Shown here: in pieces, positions 40,103 through 52,850 of the stretch | How positions within the stretch are numbered: the first letter of the stretch is position 1 | Layout of the letters: each line of letters starts with the position of its first letter | NCBI RefSeq assembly: GCF_026914265.1 | Contig: NC_069123.1 | Location: forward strand, 47,810,949 to 47,874,948 | DNA from: Mya arenaria | Lineage: Eukaryota > Mollusca > Bivalvia > Myida > Myidae | Direction: 5' to 3' | Length of the DNA: 64,000 nt | Position numbers and translations under genes: made by a program | Notes under the pieces: model-generated | Seen by the model: the letters and a program-made list of their open reading frames with translations, nothing else | Told to the model about the DNA's origin: nothing | The model's database searches: none

Positions 40103-40833
40103 CCACCAAAGAGACAGTCAGTGATACACGTCAAATATACCATATCCCCGTTAAACGTGAAAAACGTCTAAAGGGCTCAAAGGGGACACATTTTCAGGTT
40201 TACAAGACATGTTATATTTCAGAAAATATGAGCGCAGTCATTAAAATCGCTTGCTAACAGTGCTCTAGACGTTTGTTGAAAATAAATTCAAAACGGAAAT
40301 ACGAATGCTGCTGAAGTCCGTAGACTTCTTTAATAACTTCTTAGTCTTATGCCGTAAACCGTTTTGACAGTATACTAACTTAATCACCTAGAATACGCAA
40401 AATTGCACTGCTATGTTGTATGACAGATGATTGATCAAGCAATGTTACGCTCACTACATATTTATGCTATAAATCATACATGAATGGCTATTTTTCTTCC
40501 ATATTTTTTACTAGTACACCTATCTTCTACTTTTAGTTTATAAACGCAGTGATACAGCTCAGTTAGAACTGAATATTTTTTTTATGAAAATATTTTTTAT
40601 TATTTCCCTTTAATGCTACTTTTTCGCGTTAAAATGTAACTTCCTTATCAAATTTGAATTAGGTTGGAACGTTTTGTTACAACGCAATCTTTGAGGGTTT
40701 TTTGTACACACTCTATATTAACAGATTAAATCAACGATCGAATAACAAAATAAAAGTCCTAAACCTAAATTACATTTTATTTGCTTGAAAATCATACTAA
40801 AACATATATTTTACTCTAAAACTGACAAATATA

Positions 40834-41064
40834 TTGTGCAAGAACCAATGGTCAACGTGTGAAGACATTTTGCTTGACCCCAAAAATTATGCGTTTGATC
40901 ACAAGAATTCAATGCTACAACAACAAACATCGCTGCGTTCATTTGTAATCAGTGTGGGAAATATGCTTTTGCTCAAGGTTTTTAAAATAAATTTATATAT
41001 TTTGTGTATAAGTAAAAGCAATTTCGGATGCAATGGTGCGTGTAATGCATATATTTTGTGCTGA
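40834..41064 (+). other. Short ORF duplicated in copies A and B
   Basis: The 76-codon frame shares NQWSTCEDILLDPKN and GNMLLL with the ORF at 49,652-49,843. Changes between copies fall at silent and replacement positions alike and the C-terminal ends differ by indels, so there is no sign of selection for a protein. Listed because it is the only frame kept in both copies. Confidence 0.15.
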
Positions 41065-42189
41065 GACAGGCAATGGTAATACACCAAAAATGCCTATTTC
41101 TGGTAATGTTGTTACAGAAAGGAGAAGCGGTTTTGGACTGCATTGAAATATGAATTATACTTACATGTAGATTTGCAAAAGAAAGACTCGTTGCAATTAG
41201 TAATCAATATTCGCCATCCAATGTACAGTTATTAACTTTAAACCATAAGAAAAGAAAAAAAAGTATCAAATCAAATGCGTCGAAGACTTCTTGCAATAAA
41301 CAGCTCTGAACGCACGCGTATAAAAATATGTCTGTTGCCATCTGTTTGTAGTAGGTTTAAGAGATTGTGTCATATCATGTCATGTTTTCATGCAAGCGTT
41401 CAAGGAAGAATGAGTAAGACTCGATTATCATTGGTCCATAAATATGTTCATATTTTTTTTTAACAGAATATGAGACACGAATAAAACAAATACTATTTAA
41501 CTGGATCATGCATTTTTAGCAACCGAGCCTTTGAGGATCTCACATATTTCCTTGACGAACTGAACTCAATTTGTGTTATACGACGAGTACTGTCAAATTA
41601 TTTCTATCAGTTTATGCAAGACCTACTCCTGTACAAACACTTAAAGGAGCTAATTATTTATTTCAACAAACTATTAATTATTTTATTAAAATAACATGAG
41701 TATTGGATTTGTCGTGGAGCAAAACGGGAACCAAACAAATGTAACTCATGTGTTATGCAAAGCATATTTCGGGAATAAATGTTATCATATGATAAGCAAA
41801 GTCCATCCAAATACAAATTAAACAACATAAAACACAGTGTGAAATCATTTCATGGAAAGCAGGTGAAGACCGGTTTTCAAGTCCATGTAGTGATGAGTTT
41901 ACCGCCGTTTGGAGTTGTTGTTGTTGGCATAATGCGTAAATACATGAGCATTCCTAGTATAAAATCTTTATTCTGTTATGTTTATTCAAAACTATGTATT
42001 TGACCATGTTAATACATGTGCATCAAATGTGGAAAGTAATATATCTTTCCCGATAAAAGAATATCGAGTTGTTGGCATGATACATGGTAATCCCGAATTT
42101 TGGTCATAATGCTGTTTTCAAAATGCGTGAATACATGGGAAACCCGATGTTTGTTTCCTTTAGTCGGAATGATACGTATACATAGGAAT

Positions 42190-42600
42190 TCGAGGTGTGT
42201 TTGCTATTGTTAACATAATTCGTGAAAACTTGAGTATCCCGACATTTGGATTTGATATTGTTGACATAATGCGTGAAAACTTGAGTATTCCGATGTTTGA
42301 ATATGATGGGGTTGACACAATGCGTGGATACATGAGTATTCTGACGTTTGGATATGATGTTGTTGGCATAATGCGTGTATACACGAGTACTCCGACGTTT
42401 GAATATGCTGTTGTTGGCATAATTCGTGTATACACGACTATTCAGACGTTTGGATGCTGGTGTTGATATAATGCGTGAATCACATGAACCACCGGCGTTT
42501 GTATGCTGTTGCTGACATAATGCGTGAATACAGGAATCCCGACGTATGAATATGCTATTGTTTCCATTATGCATAGACAGATGCTGCAAGGCTCGTTCTT
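42190..42600. repeat. Minisatellite of 49-54-bp units, copy A (about 8 copies)
   Basis: Units of the type GTTGACATAATGCGTGAAAAC, TTGAGTATTCCGACGTTTG, GATATGAT. It is the short counterpart of the array at 51,060-52,850 and its units are more diverged from each other. Confidence 0.9.
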
Positions 42601-43189
42601 TATCATACAAAGAATCTATTTCTACGGAGAATGTCATAATAAAGGCTAAATAACCATTAACTTATTGACTACAGGATAATAGACGTAGATATGAAACCTA
42701 TTTAAAGACCAGTTTCTATATAAATACCTCGCGAAATATTCGCATTGAATTCTATTACTAAATTGATAAGTACAGATTGATGTTGTATGCTTGTATGATC
42801 TTGTTAATGAGTTCAGATACAAAGAAGCCTGCAAAATATGCAGAAAAAAGAAAGTATGTGCTTAAAATCGTCTACATATAAATATATTGCATTATTTCCT
42901 CAATTTTCTAGAGATGAACAATGCATCAAAAATAAATTCTTTACTTGCCAACCTGAAACGAAGTTTAATTGTTGCAGTCTTGCTTTGTCTTCGCCGGCAC
43001 TCCCTGTACACGTTCCGTCAAAAATGATGAAGCACTGAACGGAAATTAGTACCACAGGGAGGTTACCGACGCCCACAACAAACATTTCATGCTGTTTTGA
43101 GAAGCTGTTTTAAATATTGTTATTTATCTTCAAATAATAAGAACAGTCAAGTTAGCATATTGGGAATTGATAAAAGATAATTTATTAAC

Positions 43190-44330
43190 AGTACTGTCTA
43201 ATTTAATATACATGCTCATAATGCGTTTTTTACTAGGTGGTTCCTATCCCTTTCCCGAAAACTACTGACAAAGATATCATGTCCTCTATATGCTTCACCG
43301 GAAGTAGTTACATGGGCAGTAAGTAGAGCAGTATATATATGGCCCGATAAAAGAAATAAAATACAAGGTATTTTAAAAAAAAACAACATTAGCTCAATGA
43401 GCTATTTTTCGATAGTTTGTCGCATAACGTTTAATTTGTGTTATAAAAACACATTCAAATAACCTTTGTATTTATAAAAAAAACACATCAAGCTTCAACA
43501 AATCTTAAATGGTAGCCGTTGCCTCGAGGTACTTGTTGGGGGAAAAGTCGTATTGAATATACGAAAATAAACAAATAAAGTTGTCAATTTTTTTATGAAC
43601 CAGTGAGCTATACTGTATGGTTAATGAAACTCCAGATGGTGCTTCGTATTATGTATCGATTGTAGTCATGAAAGAAGAGAAGAATCAAGATGATATCTGA
43701 CATTGCATTCTATTTTTAACAGACAGAATCATATTTGCAATGCAGATTACGGCTGTGATTATTAGCCGATATTGAAGAAAACGATATATTGTTGTTCAGG
43801 AAAAGTCGGAGCGTAAAACTAAGCAGTGAGTGTTCAACGTTCACCCCATTTCCTTCCATTTCATTTATCGTCTGATGCATTAAATCGAGGGAATCTGGGA
43901 GTCACACAATTGTTTTAAAATGACGTCTGGTTTCTACCTCGTCTCTATTCCCTAATTCCAATTCACCATTAACTATGTGCATTCGGTTCATCATTTTAAG
44001 TACGGATAGAATAGTATAATACTGTCCCCTATCCAACATCAATATTTTATATATATTTCTTTTTACCTGTAATACACGTCAAAGAACAAATACGATAATG
44101 TGTTTCCCCATTAAACGTCTGAAGGACTCAAAGGGGGCACATCTTCAGGTTTCAAAACATGCTATATTTCAGCATAATCCTTATAATCGCTTGCAACCAG
44201 TGCTTTTTGTCGTTTTTTTTTAAAGTATATTCAAAATAGAAATACGAAGGTTGTTGAAGTTGAAAGACTTCTTTAATAACTTTTGTGACGTATTTGCATA
44301 ACTTTTAGAGTGTAAAAACCCCCACATGTT
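43190..44330. repeat. Inner repeat of the segmental duplication
   Basis: This block matches 53,422-54,400 well and 39,200-40,260 and 48,060-49,200 less well. Shared words are TTATGGA(G/A)CAG, ATATCTGACAT..CCATTCTATTTTTAACAGACA, GAGGAAAACGATA and GTTAAACGTCTAAAGG..TCAAAG. So each large copy contains the block twice, showing an earlier duplication before the 9-kb one. It also holds the intact counterpart of the transposon insertion site (about 44,165-44,180). Confidence 0.8.
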
Positions 44331-47300
44331 CTTAATCACCTAGAATGTGTAAAATGCTTAGTTTGCACTGACACGTTGTAAGATAGATTATAATAGACCA
44401 AGCAATGTTACGTTAGGATGATTATTTCACTTCCATACATTGTTCCCTAATACGTTAGTAATATACCAGTAAATGGACAGAAAGACATCATCAGTATCTG
44501 ATGAAACTTTTCTAAGAATATTCGTAATGTAGTCATACCTTCCTATGGAAATCCAGAATGCATTTTTTAACAATGTATTATTTTTTCATTGATCAATAAT
44601 AAGAAATACATTATAAGTGTTGATGTTTTAGACAATTTATCCATGTGTATCAACAAAGTGGTACAGCTCATTGGTAACTGAACAACCGTGACTTGCATTT
44701 GACGCTCAACACAATGTACACAAATACATTCATTTTCCTTTTTATTTTACAATTCAACTAAATGAAAAAATACAACTGCATATTCCAAAAAAATTCTATA
44801 TACAAAAATCTTTCGTATATTTATAATACATCTAAATTATATCTAAAGTTTGATGAAATAAATTTGGATACAGCGACGCGGGAAGGGCATTAACTGTGAT
44901 TTTAGACAGGAAGTGGAAACAAACCAATACTTATTCTTGTTAATGTTGTTACAGAAGGCGGAAGAGCTGCATTAAAAGATAGTTTTAACTTCCTTGTAAA
45001 TTTGTGAAAGAATGATTCGCTGTGCTTGTAATCAAAAGACCTCTTCCAATGCGAAATAGAAACCCTAAACTTTAAAATAAGAACACAATATCAAATCAAA
45101 TGCCTGAAAGACTTCGGGCAAGTAACAAAGCTCTGATCATACGCGACAAAACATTTCCCTGTTAATGTGGTAACAGAAAGAGGGAGGAGTTTTATACAAC
45201 ATTCAATTACGCCTGTGCATACCAATGTGAAGCCAATATTAAAAATTATAAAATCAAATGCCTAAAACACTACGTGCAAATAAAGAAAGCACTGAACGCT
45301 TGCGAAAATATGCTTGTTGCCATTTTCATCATAGTTTAAAGGACTTAAAACACGAGTCGTCTTATTTCATATCTACTTTCAAGCGTTCAAGGCATGAATA
45401 ACACACACCTCTCATTTGTCCATTTAATGTCCATTTATTATATATATCCACCTTTATAGAACTATAAAAATCTATGACAGGAATTGACATAAAAATACAA
45501 TGAAAAATAATTAAAACAACACATTAATAAACGGATCAGGAAAGTTGAGCAACCTAGCCTTTGGCAAAATCACATGTTTCCTTGATACGTTGCAAAACAT
45601 GTTGTATCATACGACGACTACTGTCAGATTCTGTTGATCACATTACCAAAGACCTTCTCATGCACAGCCGCACACATGAGCTTATCTTTTATTTTAACAA
45701 GGGCTTTACTATTCTATCAAAATAGCATTATTATTAGTTTTTTTCATGGAACCAAACGGGAACCACCACAAGGAACGTGTATTGCAAAATATATACCGGA
45801 AATAAGCATAGCAGATGAAAAGCATAGTCTAGCAACCTCATCGAAACATACAGAAGGCGACATAAAACACGCTATGGAAATCATATCATAAACAGGGGGG
45901 GGGGGACCCGGTATTCAAGTTCATGTACAGCTTTCAATAAGAACAAGAAAAGGTGTCATCTTCCTGGGATCAAAATTAACATGAAGAAAATATCATATAC
46001 AAAGATGCTACTCCATGTTCACCAAACAATGGAAGACAATACAAGGCGCCAATACGCAATGGGAAGAACAAACACCTGATACTTCAAGACACTGAAGGCG
46101 ATGCAGTACGTGTGGCAAGAATATCAAACGCGCAATTATGTATCCGATGTACAACTAAACATGTTGTTTACTCGTGCAAATGTCGATAATGGTAAAGGTT
46201 GATGCTCGGTGAGCTCCTACAATGTTGGTATCATTTGAAAGGGTAATACTTGCTGATTACTCATACGTGTACGTAATGCCTGACAAGGCATACTAGAAAA
46301 AGTCATTGCAGCCTATATGTCGTTGTTCATTTTTTAACTGAAATCGGGCGCAAACTTAACAATTTTGCAATCTTTTTAGGCCAAATAATCTTGCATGTAC
46401 TATTTTCGTTATGAGTTTTACACATATTTGTCTATATTACAAAAATAATAAAGGTCTCCAGACATTCAGAATTCACATTATTGTACATCGGAAACCTTAG
46501 CACATACTTCATGAATAATCCCTACTTAGCGTTGTAAGCAAAATTCTAGAAATACATTTAATCTCCTATTATTACATGCTTAACATCCCACGTACGATGG
46601 ATTTTCTTACCTCGTTGCAGTCTGGTTTTATTTCAAAATATTCTACTTAAACCAATTTATTTCTGTCTTTCTATCTCTTTATCTAGCTCTGGACAATAAT
46701 AAAGACGTGAGAGCAACCCTGTGTAATAATCATCAATAGTTTGACCGCGTATTGCTCGAAGATCTTAATTCTCATCAACATACGTCAATAAGTATCTCGG
46801 GTTCATATTTGCCTACCTAAGGGGACACCTGGACTTTACAGACCATCTTAGTCACAGAAAGTCTTTTTATATGACACCGTTTTCAGAAACTTCCGGGTAA
46901 GTGCGGTTACCCTAAACTACATTGTTCGTAAACTAGTCACCAATTAGATTCTTTGCAGATTTACAACAGCACACAATTATCTACCCTATGTCTTACTACT
47001 GAATATAAATGAGATATTAAATCATCTTTTAGCATATTTTTGATGTCTTATACTTCTCGTACATGTATGTTATAGTCTTTTAAAGTAACAGCCTCGGCGG
47101 CACTTCTAACCGATCTCTGGAGATTAACTTTAACGTTGAATATAACCGTACCCTATATGCATGTTAATATTACTACGCTTACCCGAATCTTATGTTAAAA
47201 TCGATTAACTATCGAATATAATAAAAAAATCGATAATCGCAATAGCCGCATTTGTATTAAGGGGAGCGATAAATGACAAACTATTAAATTTACTGTTTAA

Positions 47301-47658
47301 TTGTCTAATTTAAGATATGTTTATATTGTTTTTATTTTACGTGAAACAAAAATAAAAAAGTCCTTTAACTGCTTCACGGGAATTTAAAATATAATCTAGT
47401 TCAGTATTTGAACTATGGTAAAAGCTTTAATATATCTCTTAGATATTAGGCACCAGTTCCTTCTACATACACGCCTTTTAATTAAGATTTCAATATCTGA
47501 TTTCGCCTTTAATTCAAGAGGGCTTATCACATGTCAAGATAAATGCACTCTTCAAATAAATATGTGATTTAATACAGGTGATAATACATTTCTACCTTTA
47601 GTTTATGTTTTATTAGGATATTTTGCGTGACGAAAAGTAGTAAATCGTCAAGACGACC

Positions 47659-47916
47659 TTGGTTATAATGAAAGAACAAGCCCAGCAGCTGAAAACTTAC
47701 ATCGCATATTTAATGGAGGTCTCTGTAACCATGCCAATGTTACCATATTACAATGACATAATAATTAATAATTGGAACGTCAATGAAATGGACAACCAGA
47801 TGAGACTTATGTTCTCCGTGCGGTCATTTTTCAAGACCGACCCTGAAAATCTGTCGTTACATGAGCAACAAAGCGGTAGGCTTGAGTTTGTCGCGGAACT
47901 TAATATTTGGGTATAA
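47659..47916 (+). other. 85-codon ORF, possible exon relic
   Basis: Reads MKEQAQQLKTYIAYLMEVSV near its start and FFKTDPENLSLHEQQSGRLE near its end, with balanced composition; GTATAAC follows TTTGG at the end, a possible splice donor. Copy A (38,800-38,850) has lost about 60 bases there and the frame is closed. No family was recognised. Confidence 0.2.
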
Positions 47917-49651
47917 CAAAATATTTAATTTACATTAGAGTTCATAAACTTCAAGATTCAAGAAGTCTTCAATCGTAACCGATGCCAAGAGTAGCTTATT
48001 GGGAAAGAACTCGTATTAGATCAACCAAAGGGATTAAGTTACTTTCTTTAAACAAAATACATAACAAATGTTGTCTATAATGTTTATGGAATAGTGAGTT
48101 GTATGATTGCTGATATCCAATACTGCTACGTGTTATGTAATCGAGTGTTTTCATGATAAAGAGAAGAATCAAGATGATATCTGGCATTACCATTCTATTT
48201 TTAACAGACAGAACTGTATTTGTAATGCAGATTACCACTGTGATTATTCGCCGATATTTGAGGAAAACGATAAGTTGTTGTTCCAAAAAGGTCGGTGCGT
48301 AAAAGTACGCGCTTATTATTCAACGTTAACCCCAGTTCCTTTCACTTCATTTAACATAATTATTTCGTCTCAAGGATTGTAGTGAAAAAATCTGGCAAAA
48401 CAGGAACTTTATTATAATAGAAAAGAACGACAGTCTTGGGATGTTTGAATTAAGTCCAGAAATGTAGCCTGCCATAGCCACTACTACTTAGCTCGTCCCA
48501 GTTGTTGACAGTGTACTTCAGTTTTTAAATGAACTTACTGGTCAATCATTTAAAATACCGCAATGCCATTTTGCCACCAAAGAGACAGTCAATTCATCGG
48601 CCCTAATAGCGACTTCGACCAATCACCAAACACTTAAAAGTGTTTTTCAAAAGACCGTTTTTGCGCTTGTAGTTTAAAACTACGATTGAATTGATGGGAT
48701 GCAGTAAAAGTAAAACCAATGTTCATGAATGAATGCTTTACGGGCGATTAACCCGCCTCTTCATTAGTTGTGCGTGATACGTAAAAGTATACGCCAAATC
48801 ACTGATGATAGAAGTCTATCGACAGGATATAGATGGTGCACTTGGTCTGAAATGTACTTGCTGGATGGGGATGGAGTAAAAGCCACGAGATTGAACGTCA
48901 AAAGTGACATCTGATTTTACGTCGTCTATATTTCATAATTCCAAATATGTTGGTTCAATTCATCGTTTTAATTATTGATTGTATAGTTAAATACTGTTCC
49001 CTTCTGACGGGGTCATTTTATGTCTGTTTTTCTTTGTTACCAGTGATACCCGACAAATATACCATATCCCCGTTAAACGTAAAATAACGTCTAAAGTGCT
49101 CAAAGAAGACCATTGTCATGTTTACAACACATGTTAATAAGCACAGTCATTGAACTCGCTTGCAAACCGTGCTCTAGACGTTTGTTGTAAATATATTCAT
49201 ATACGAATGTTGGTGAAGTTCGCAGATTTCTTTAATAACGTCTAAGTCTTATGACATATTTGAAAACCTTTTTGACAGTATAATCGCCTCATCACCTAGA
49301 ATACGCAACATGCTAAAATTGCATTAATATGTTGTAAGACAAATAATTGATCAAGCAATGTAAAGCTCCCGACATATTTATGCTATAAATTATACATGGA
49401 TGGTGATGTTTCTTCCTTATTTTTACCAGTATACCTACCTTCTATTTTTAGTCTATAAACAAAGTGATACAGCTCAAGCTGGAATGTTGTGTTGCGAACC
49501 ACAGCGCTATCTTTGATTTTTGCACAAACTCTAAATTAATAGATACACTCATCGATCGAATTACAAAATAAAAGTCCTAAACCTAAAGTACATTTTATTT
49601 GATTGAAAATCATACTAAAACATACATATTACTCTAAAACTGACTAATATA

Positions 49652-49843
49652 TTGATTAAGAACCAATGGTCAACGTGTGAAGACATTTTGCTTGACCCCA
49701 AAAATGATTCATTCGATCACAAGTATTCAATGCTTCAGCAACATGCAACGCTGAATTCATTTGCAATTACTTTAATCATTGTGGGAAATATGCTTCTGCT
49801 CAGTGTTTTTTTTAATAAATTGATATATATTTTATATAAGTAA
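49652..49843 (+). other. Copy B partner of the duplicated short ORF
   Basis: 63 codons; shares NQWSTCEDILLDPKN with 40,834-41,064. Same caution applies; probably not a gene. Confidence 0.15.
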
Positions 49844-50774
49844 AAGCAATTTTGGATACAATGATACGTCTTAGGCACAACCTTGTTTTGAGACAGGCAT
49901 TAGAAACAGACACATTGAATGCCAATTTCTGGTAATGTCGTTACAGAAAGGGGAAGCGGTTTTGGACTGCATTGAAAGATGAATTATGCTTCTTTGTAGA
50001 TTTGCAAAAGAAAGATTCGTATCCGTAATCAATATTCGCCGATGTACAGTTATTAACTTTAAACTATAAGATACGAAAACAGTATCAAATCAAATGCATC
50101 GAAGACTTCTGGCAATAACAAAGCTCTGAACGCACGCGAAAAATATGTCTGATGCCATTTGTTTGTAGATTGTGTCAACTTATGTCATGTTTTCATGCAA
50201 GCGTTCAATGAAGAATTATTAAGACTTAATTATCATTGGTCTATAAATATGTTCATAGTTTTTAATACAGAATATGAGGCAGGACTGATACAAAACTATT
50301 GAACTGGATCATGTAATTTTAACAACCGAGCCTTTGACGAATTCACATTTTTACTTGACGAACTGAACACAATTTTGTATTATTCGACGAGTACTGTCAA
50401 CTTATTTCTATCAGATTATGAAAGACCTACTCCTGTACAGACTCCTTAAGGAGCTAGTTATTTATTTTAACAAAGTATTAATCATTTTATCAAAATGGCA
50501 TGAGTATTGGATTTGTCGTGGAGCAAAACGGGAACCAAACACATGTAACTCATTTGTTATGCGAAGCATATTTCGGGAATAAATGTTATCATATGATAAG
50601 CAAAGTCCATCCAAATACAAAGTAAACAACATAAAACATAGTGTGAAAATCATTTCATGGAAAACAGGTGTAGACCGGTTTTCAAGTCTTAACTCTGTTA
50701 TGTTTATTCAAAATTATGTATTTTTGCATCAAATGAGGAAACTAATAGATCATTCCCGATAAAAGAATATCGAG

Positions 50775-51000
50775 TTGTTCGCATGATGCGTAATGTACAT
50801 GGGACTCCGAAGTGTAGATATAATGCTTTTTTTCAAAATGCGTAATGTACATGGGAATCCCGAAGTGTGGATATAATGCTGTTTTCAAAATGCGTAATGT
50901 ACATGGGAATCCCGAAGTGTGGATATAATGCTGTTTTCAAAATGCGTAATGTACATGGGAATCCCGAAGTGTGGATATAATGCTGTTTTCAAAATGCGTG
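50775..51000. repeat. Four copies of a 52-bp unit
   Basis: AATGCGTAATGTACATGGGA, ATCCCGAAGTGTGGATATAA, TGCTGTTTTCAA repeats almost exactly from 50,830 to 51,000, with a less exact first unit. Only one such unit is present in copy A (about 42,080-42,130), so it expanded after the duplication. Confidence 0.9.
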
Positions 51001-51059
51001 AATACATGGGAAACCCATATGTGTCTGCTTTTGTCGGAATACTACGTATATATATATAT

Positions 51060-52850
51060 GGGAATTCGACGTGCGTATGTTTTTTTTAACATAATGCATG
51101 AAAACATGAGTATCCCGACGATTGAATATGATGTTGTTGACATAATGCGTGAATACATGAGAATTCCGACGTTTGGATGATGTTGTTGACATAATGCGTG
51201 AATACATGAGTATTCCCACGTTTGGATGATGTTGTTGACACAATGCGTGAATACATGAGTATTCCGACGTTTGGATGATGTTGTTGACATAATGCGTGAA
51301 TACATGAGTATTCCCACGTTTGGATGATCTTGTTGACATAATGCGTGAATACATGAGAATTCCGACGATTGAATATGATATTGTTGACACAGTGCGTGAA
51401 TACATGAGTATTCCGACGTTTGTATGATGTTGTTGACATAATGCGTGAATACATGAGTATTCCCACGTTTGGATGATGTTGTTGACATAATGCGTGAATA
51501 CATGAGAATTCCGACGTTTGGATGATGTTGTTGACATAATGCGTGAATACATGAGTATTCCGACGTTTGGATGATGTTGTTGACACAGTGCGTGAATACA
51601 TGAGTATTCCGACGTTTGGATGATGTTGTTGACACAGTGCGTGAATACATGAGTATTCCGACGTTTGGATGGTGTTGTTGACACAGTGCGTGAATACATG
51701 AGTATTCCGACGTTTGGATGATGTTGTTGACATAATGCGTGCAAACATGAGTATTCTGACGTTTGGATGATGTTGTTGACATAATGCGTGAATACATGAG
51801 TATCCCGACGTTTGGATGCTGTCGTTGACATAATGCGTGAATACATGAGTATTCCGACGTTTGGATATGATATTGTTGACATAATGCGTGCAAACATGAG
51901 TATTCCCACGTTTGGATGATGTTGTTGACATAAATCGTGAATACATGAGTATTCCGACGTTTGGATGATGTTGTTGACATAATGCGTGAATACATGAGTA
52001 TCCCGACGTTTGGTTGCTGTCGTTGACATAATGCGTGAATACATGAGTATTCCGACGTTTGGATGATGTTGTTGACATAATGCGTGAATACACGAGTATT
52101 CCGACGTTTGGATGATGTTGTTGACATAATGCGTGAATACATGAGTATTCCGACGTTTGGATGCTGTCGTTGACATAATGCGTGAATACATGAGTATCCC
52201 GACGTTTGGATGCTGTCGTTGACATAATGCGTGTGTACATGAGTATTCGGACGTTTGGATGATGTTGTTGACATAACGCCTGCATGCATGAGTATTTCGA
52301 CGTTTGGATATGATTTTGTTGACATAATGCGTGAATACACGAGTATTCCGACGTTTGGATGATGTTGTTGACATAATGCGTGAATATATGTGTATCCCGA
52401 CGTTTGAATATAATGTTGTTGATATAATGCGTGAATGCACGAGTATTCCGACGTTTGGATGATGTTGTTGACATAATGCGTGAATACATGAGTATCCCGA
52501 CGTTTGAATATAATGTTGTTGACATAATGCGTGAATACACGAGTATTCCGACGTTTGAATATAATGTTGTTGGCATAATGCGTGAATACACGAGTATTCA
52601 GACGTTTGAATATAATGTTGTGGACATAATGCGTGAATACACGAGTATTCCGACGTTTGAATATAATGTTGTTGACATAATGCGTGAATACACGAGTATT
52701 CCGACGTTTGAATATAATGTTGTTGATATAATGCGTGAATACACGAGTATTCCGGCGCTTGGATGATGATGTTGACATAATGCGTGAATACATGAGTATG
52801 ATGACGTTTGTATATGCTGTTTTTGCCATTATGCGTGGACAGATGTTGCA
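51060..52850. repeat. Minisatellite, about 36 copies of a 49/51-bp unit, copy B
   Basis: The unit is GAATACATGAGTATTCCGAC, GTTTGGATGATGTTGTTGAC, ATAATGCGT (49 bases). Variants with GAATATAATG or GATATGATATTG instead of GATGATG are two bases longer and cluster at 52,400-52,740. The minus strand has no stop in any frame of the unit, giving overlapping ORFs of 620, 608 and 501 codons. Two-base length variants are tolerated only because every frame is open, which argues against coding. Confidence 0.95.

Larger units (their letters stand above)
38466..47361. repeat. Segmental duplication, copy A
   Basis: It starts at ACCTGCTTCACTGGAATTTT and is repeated from 47,362. Matching landmarks: CCAATGGTCAACGTGTGAAG at 40,845 and 49,663; ATGTTATCATATGATAAGCA at 41,779 and 50,584; GCAAGGCTC..TCTTTATCATAC at 42,587 and 52,847; ACTGTCTAATT at 43,193 and 53,425. 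Copy A differs by the LTR-like insertion at 39,678-40,102 and a short 49-bp array. Its last 3 kb (44.3-47.3 kb) has no visible partner because copy B is cut by the transposon. Within it, 44.9-45.8 kb resembles 41.1-41.75 kb weakly, an older layer. An 11-G run lies at 45,895-45,905. No gene is recognised. Confidence 0.85.
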
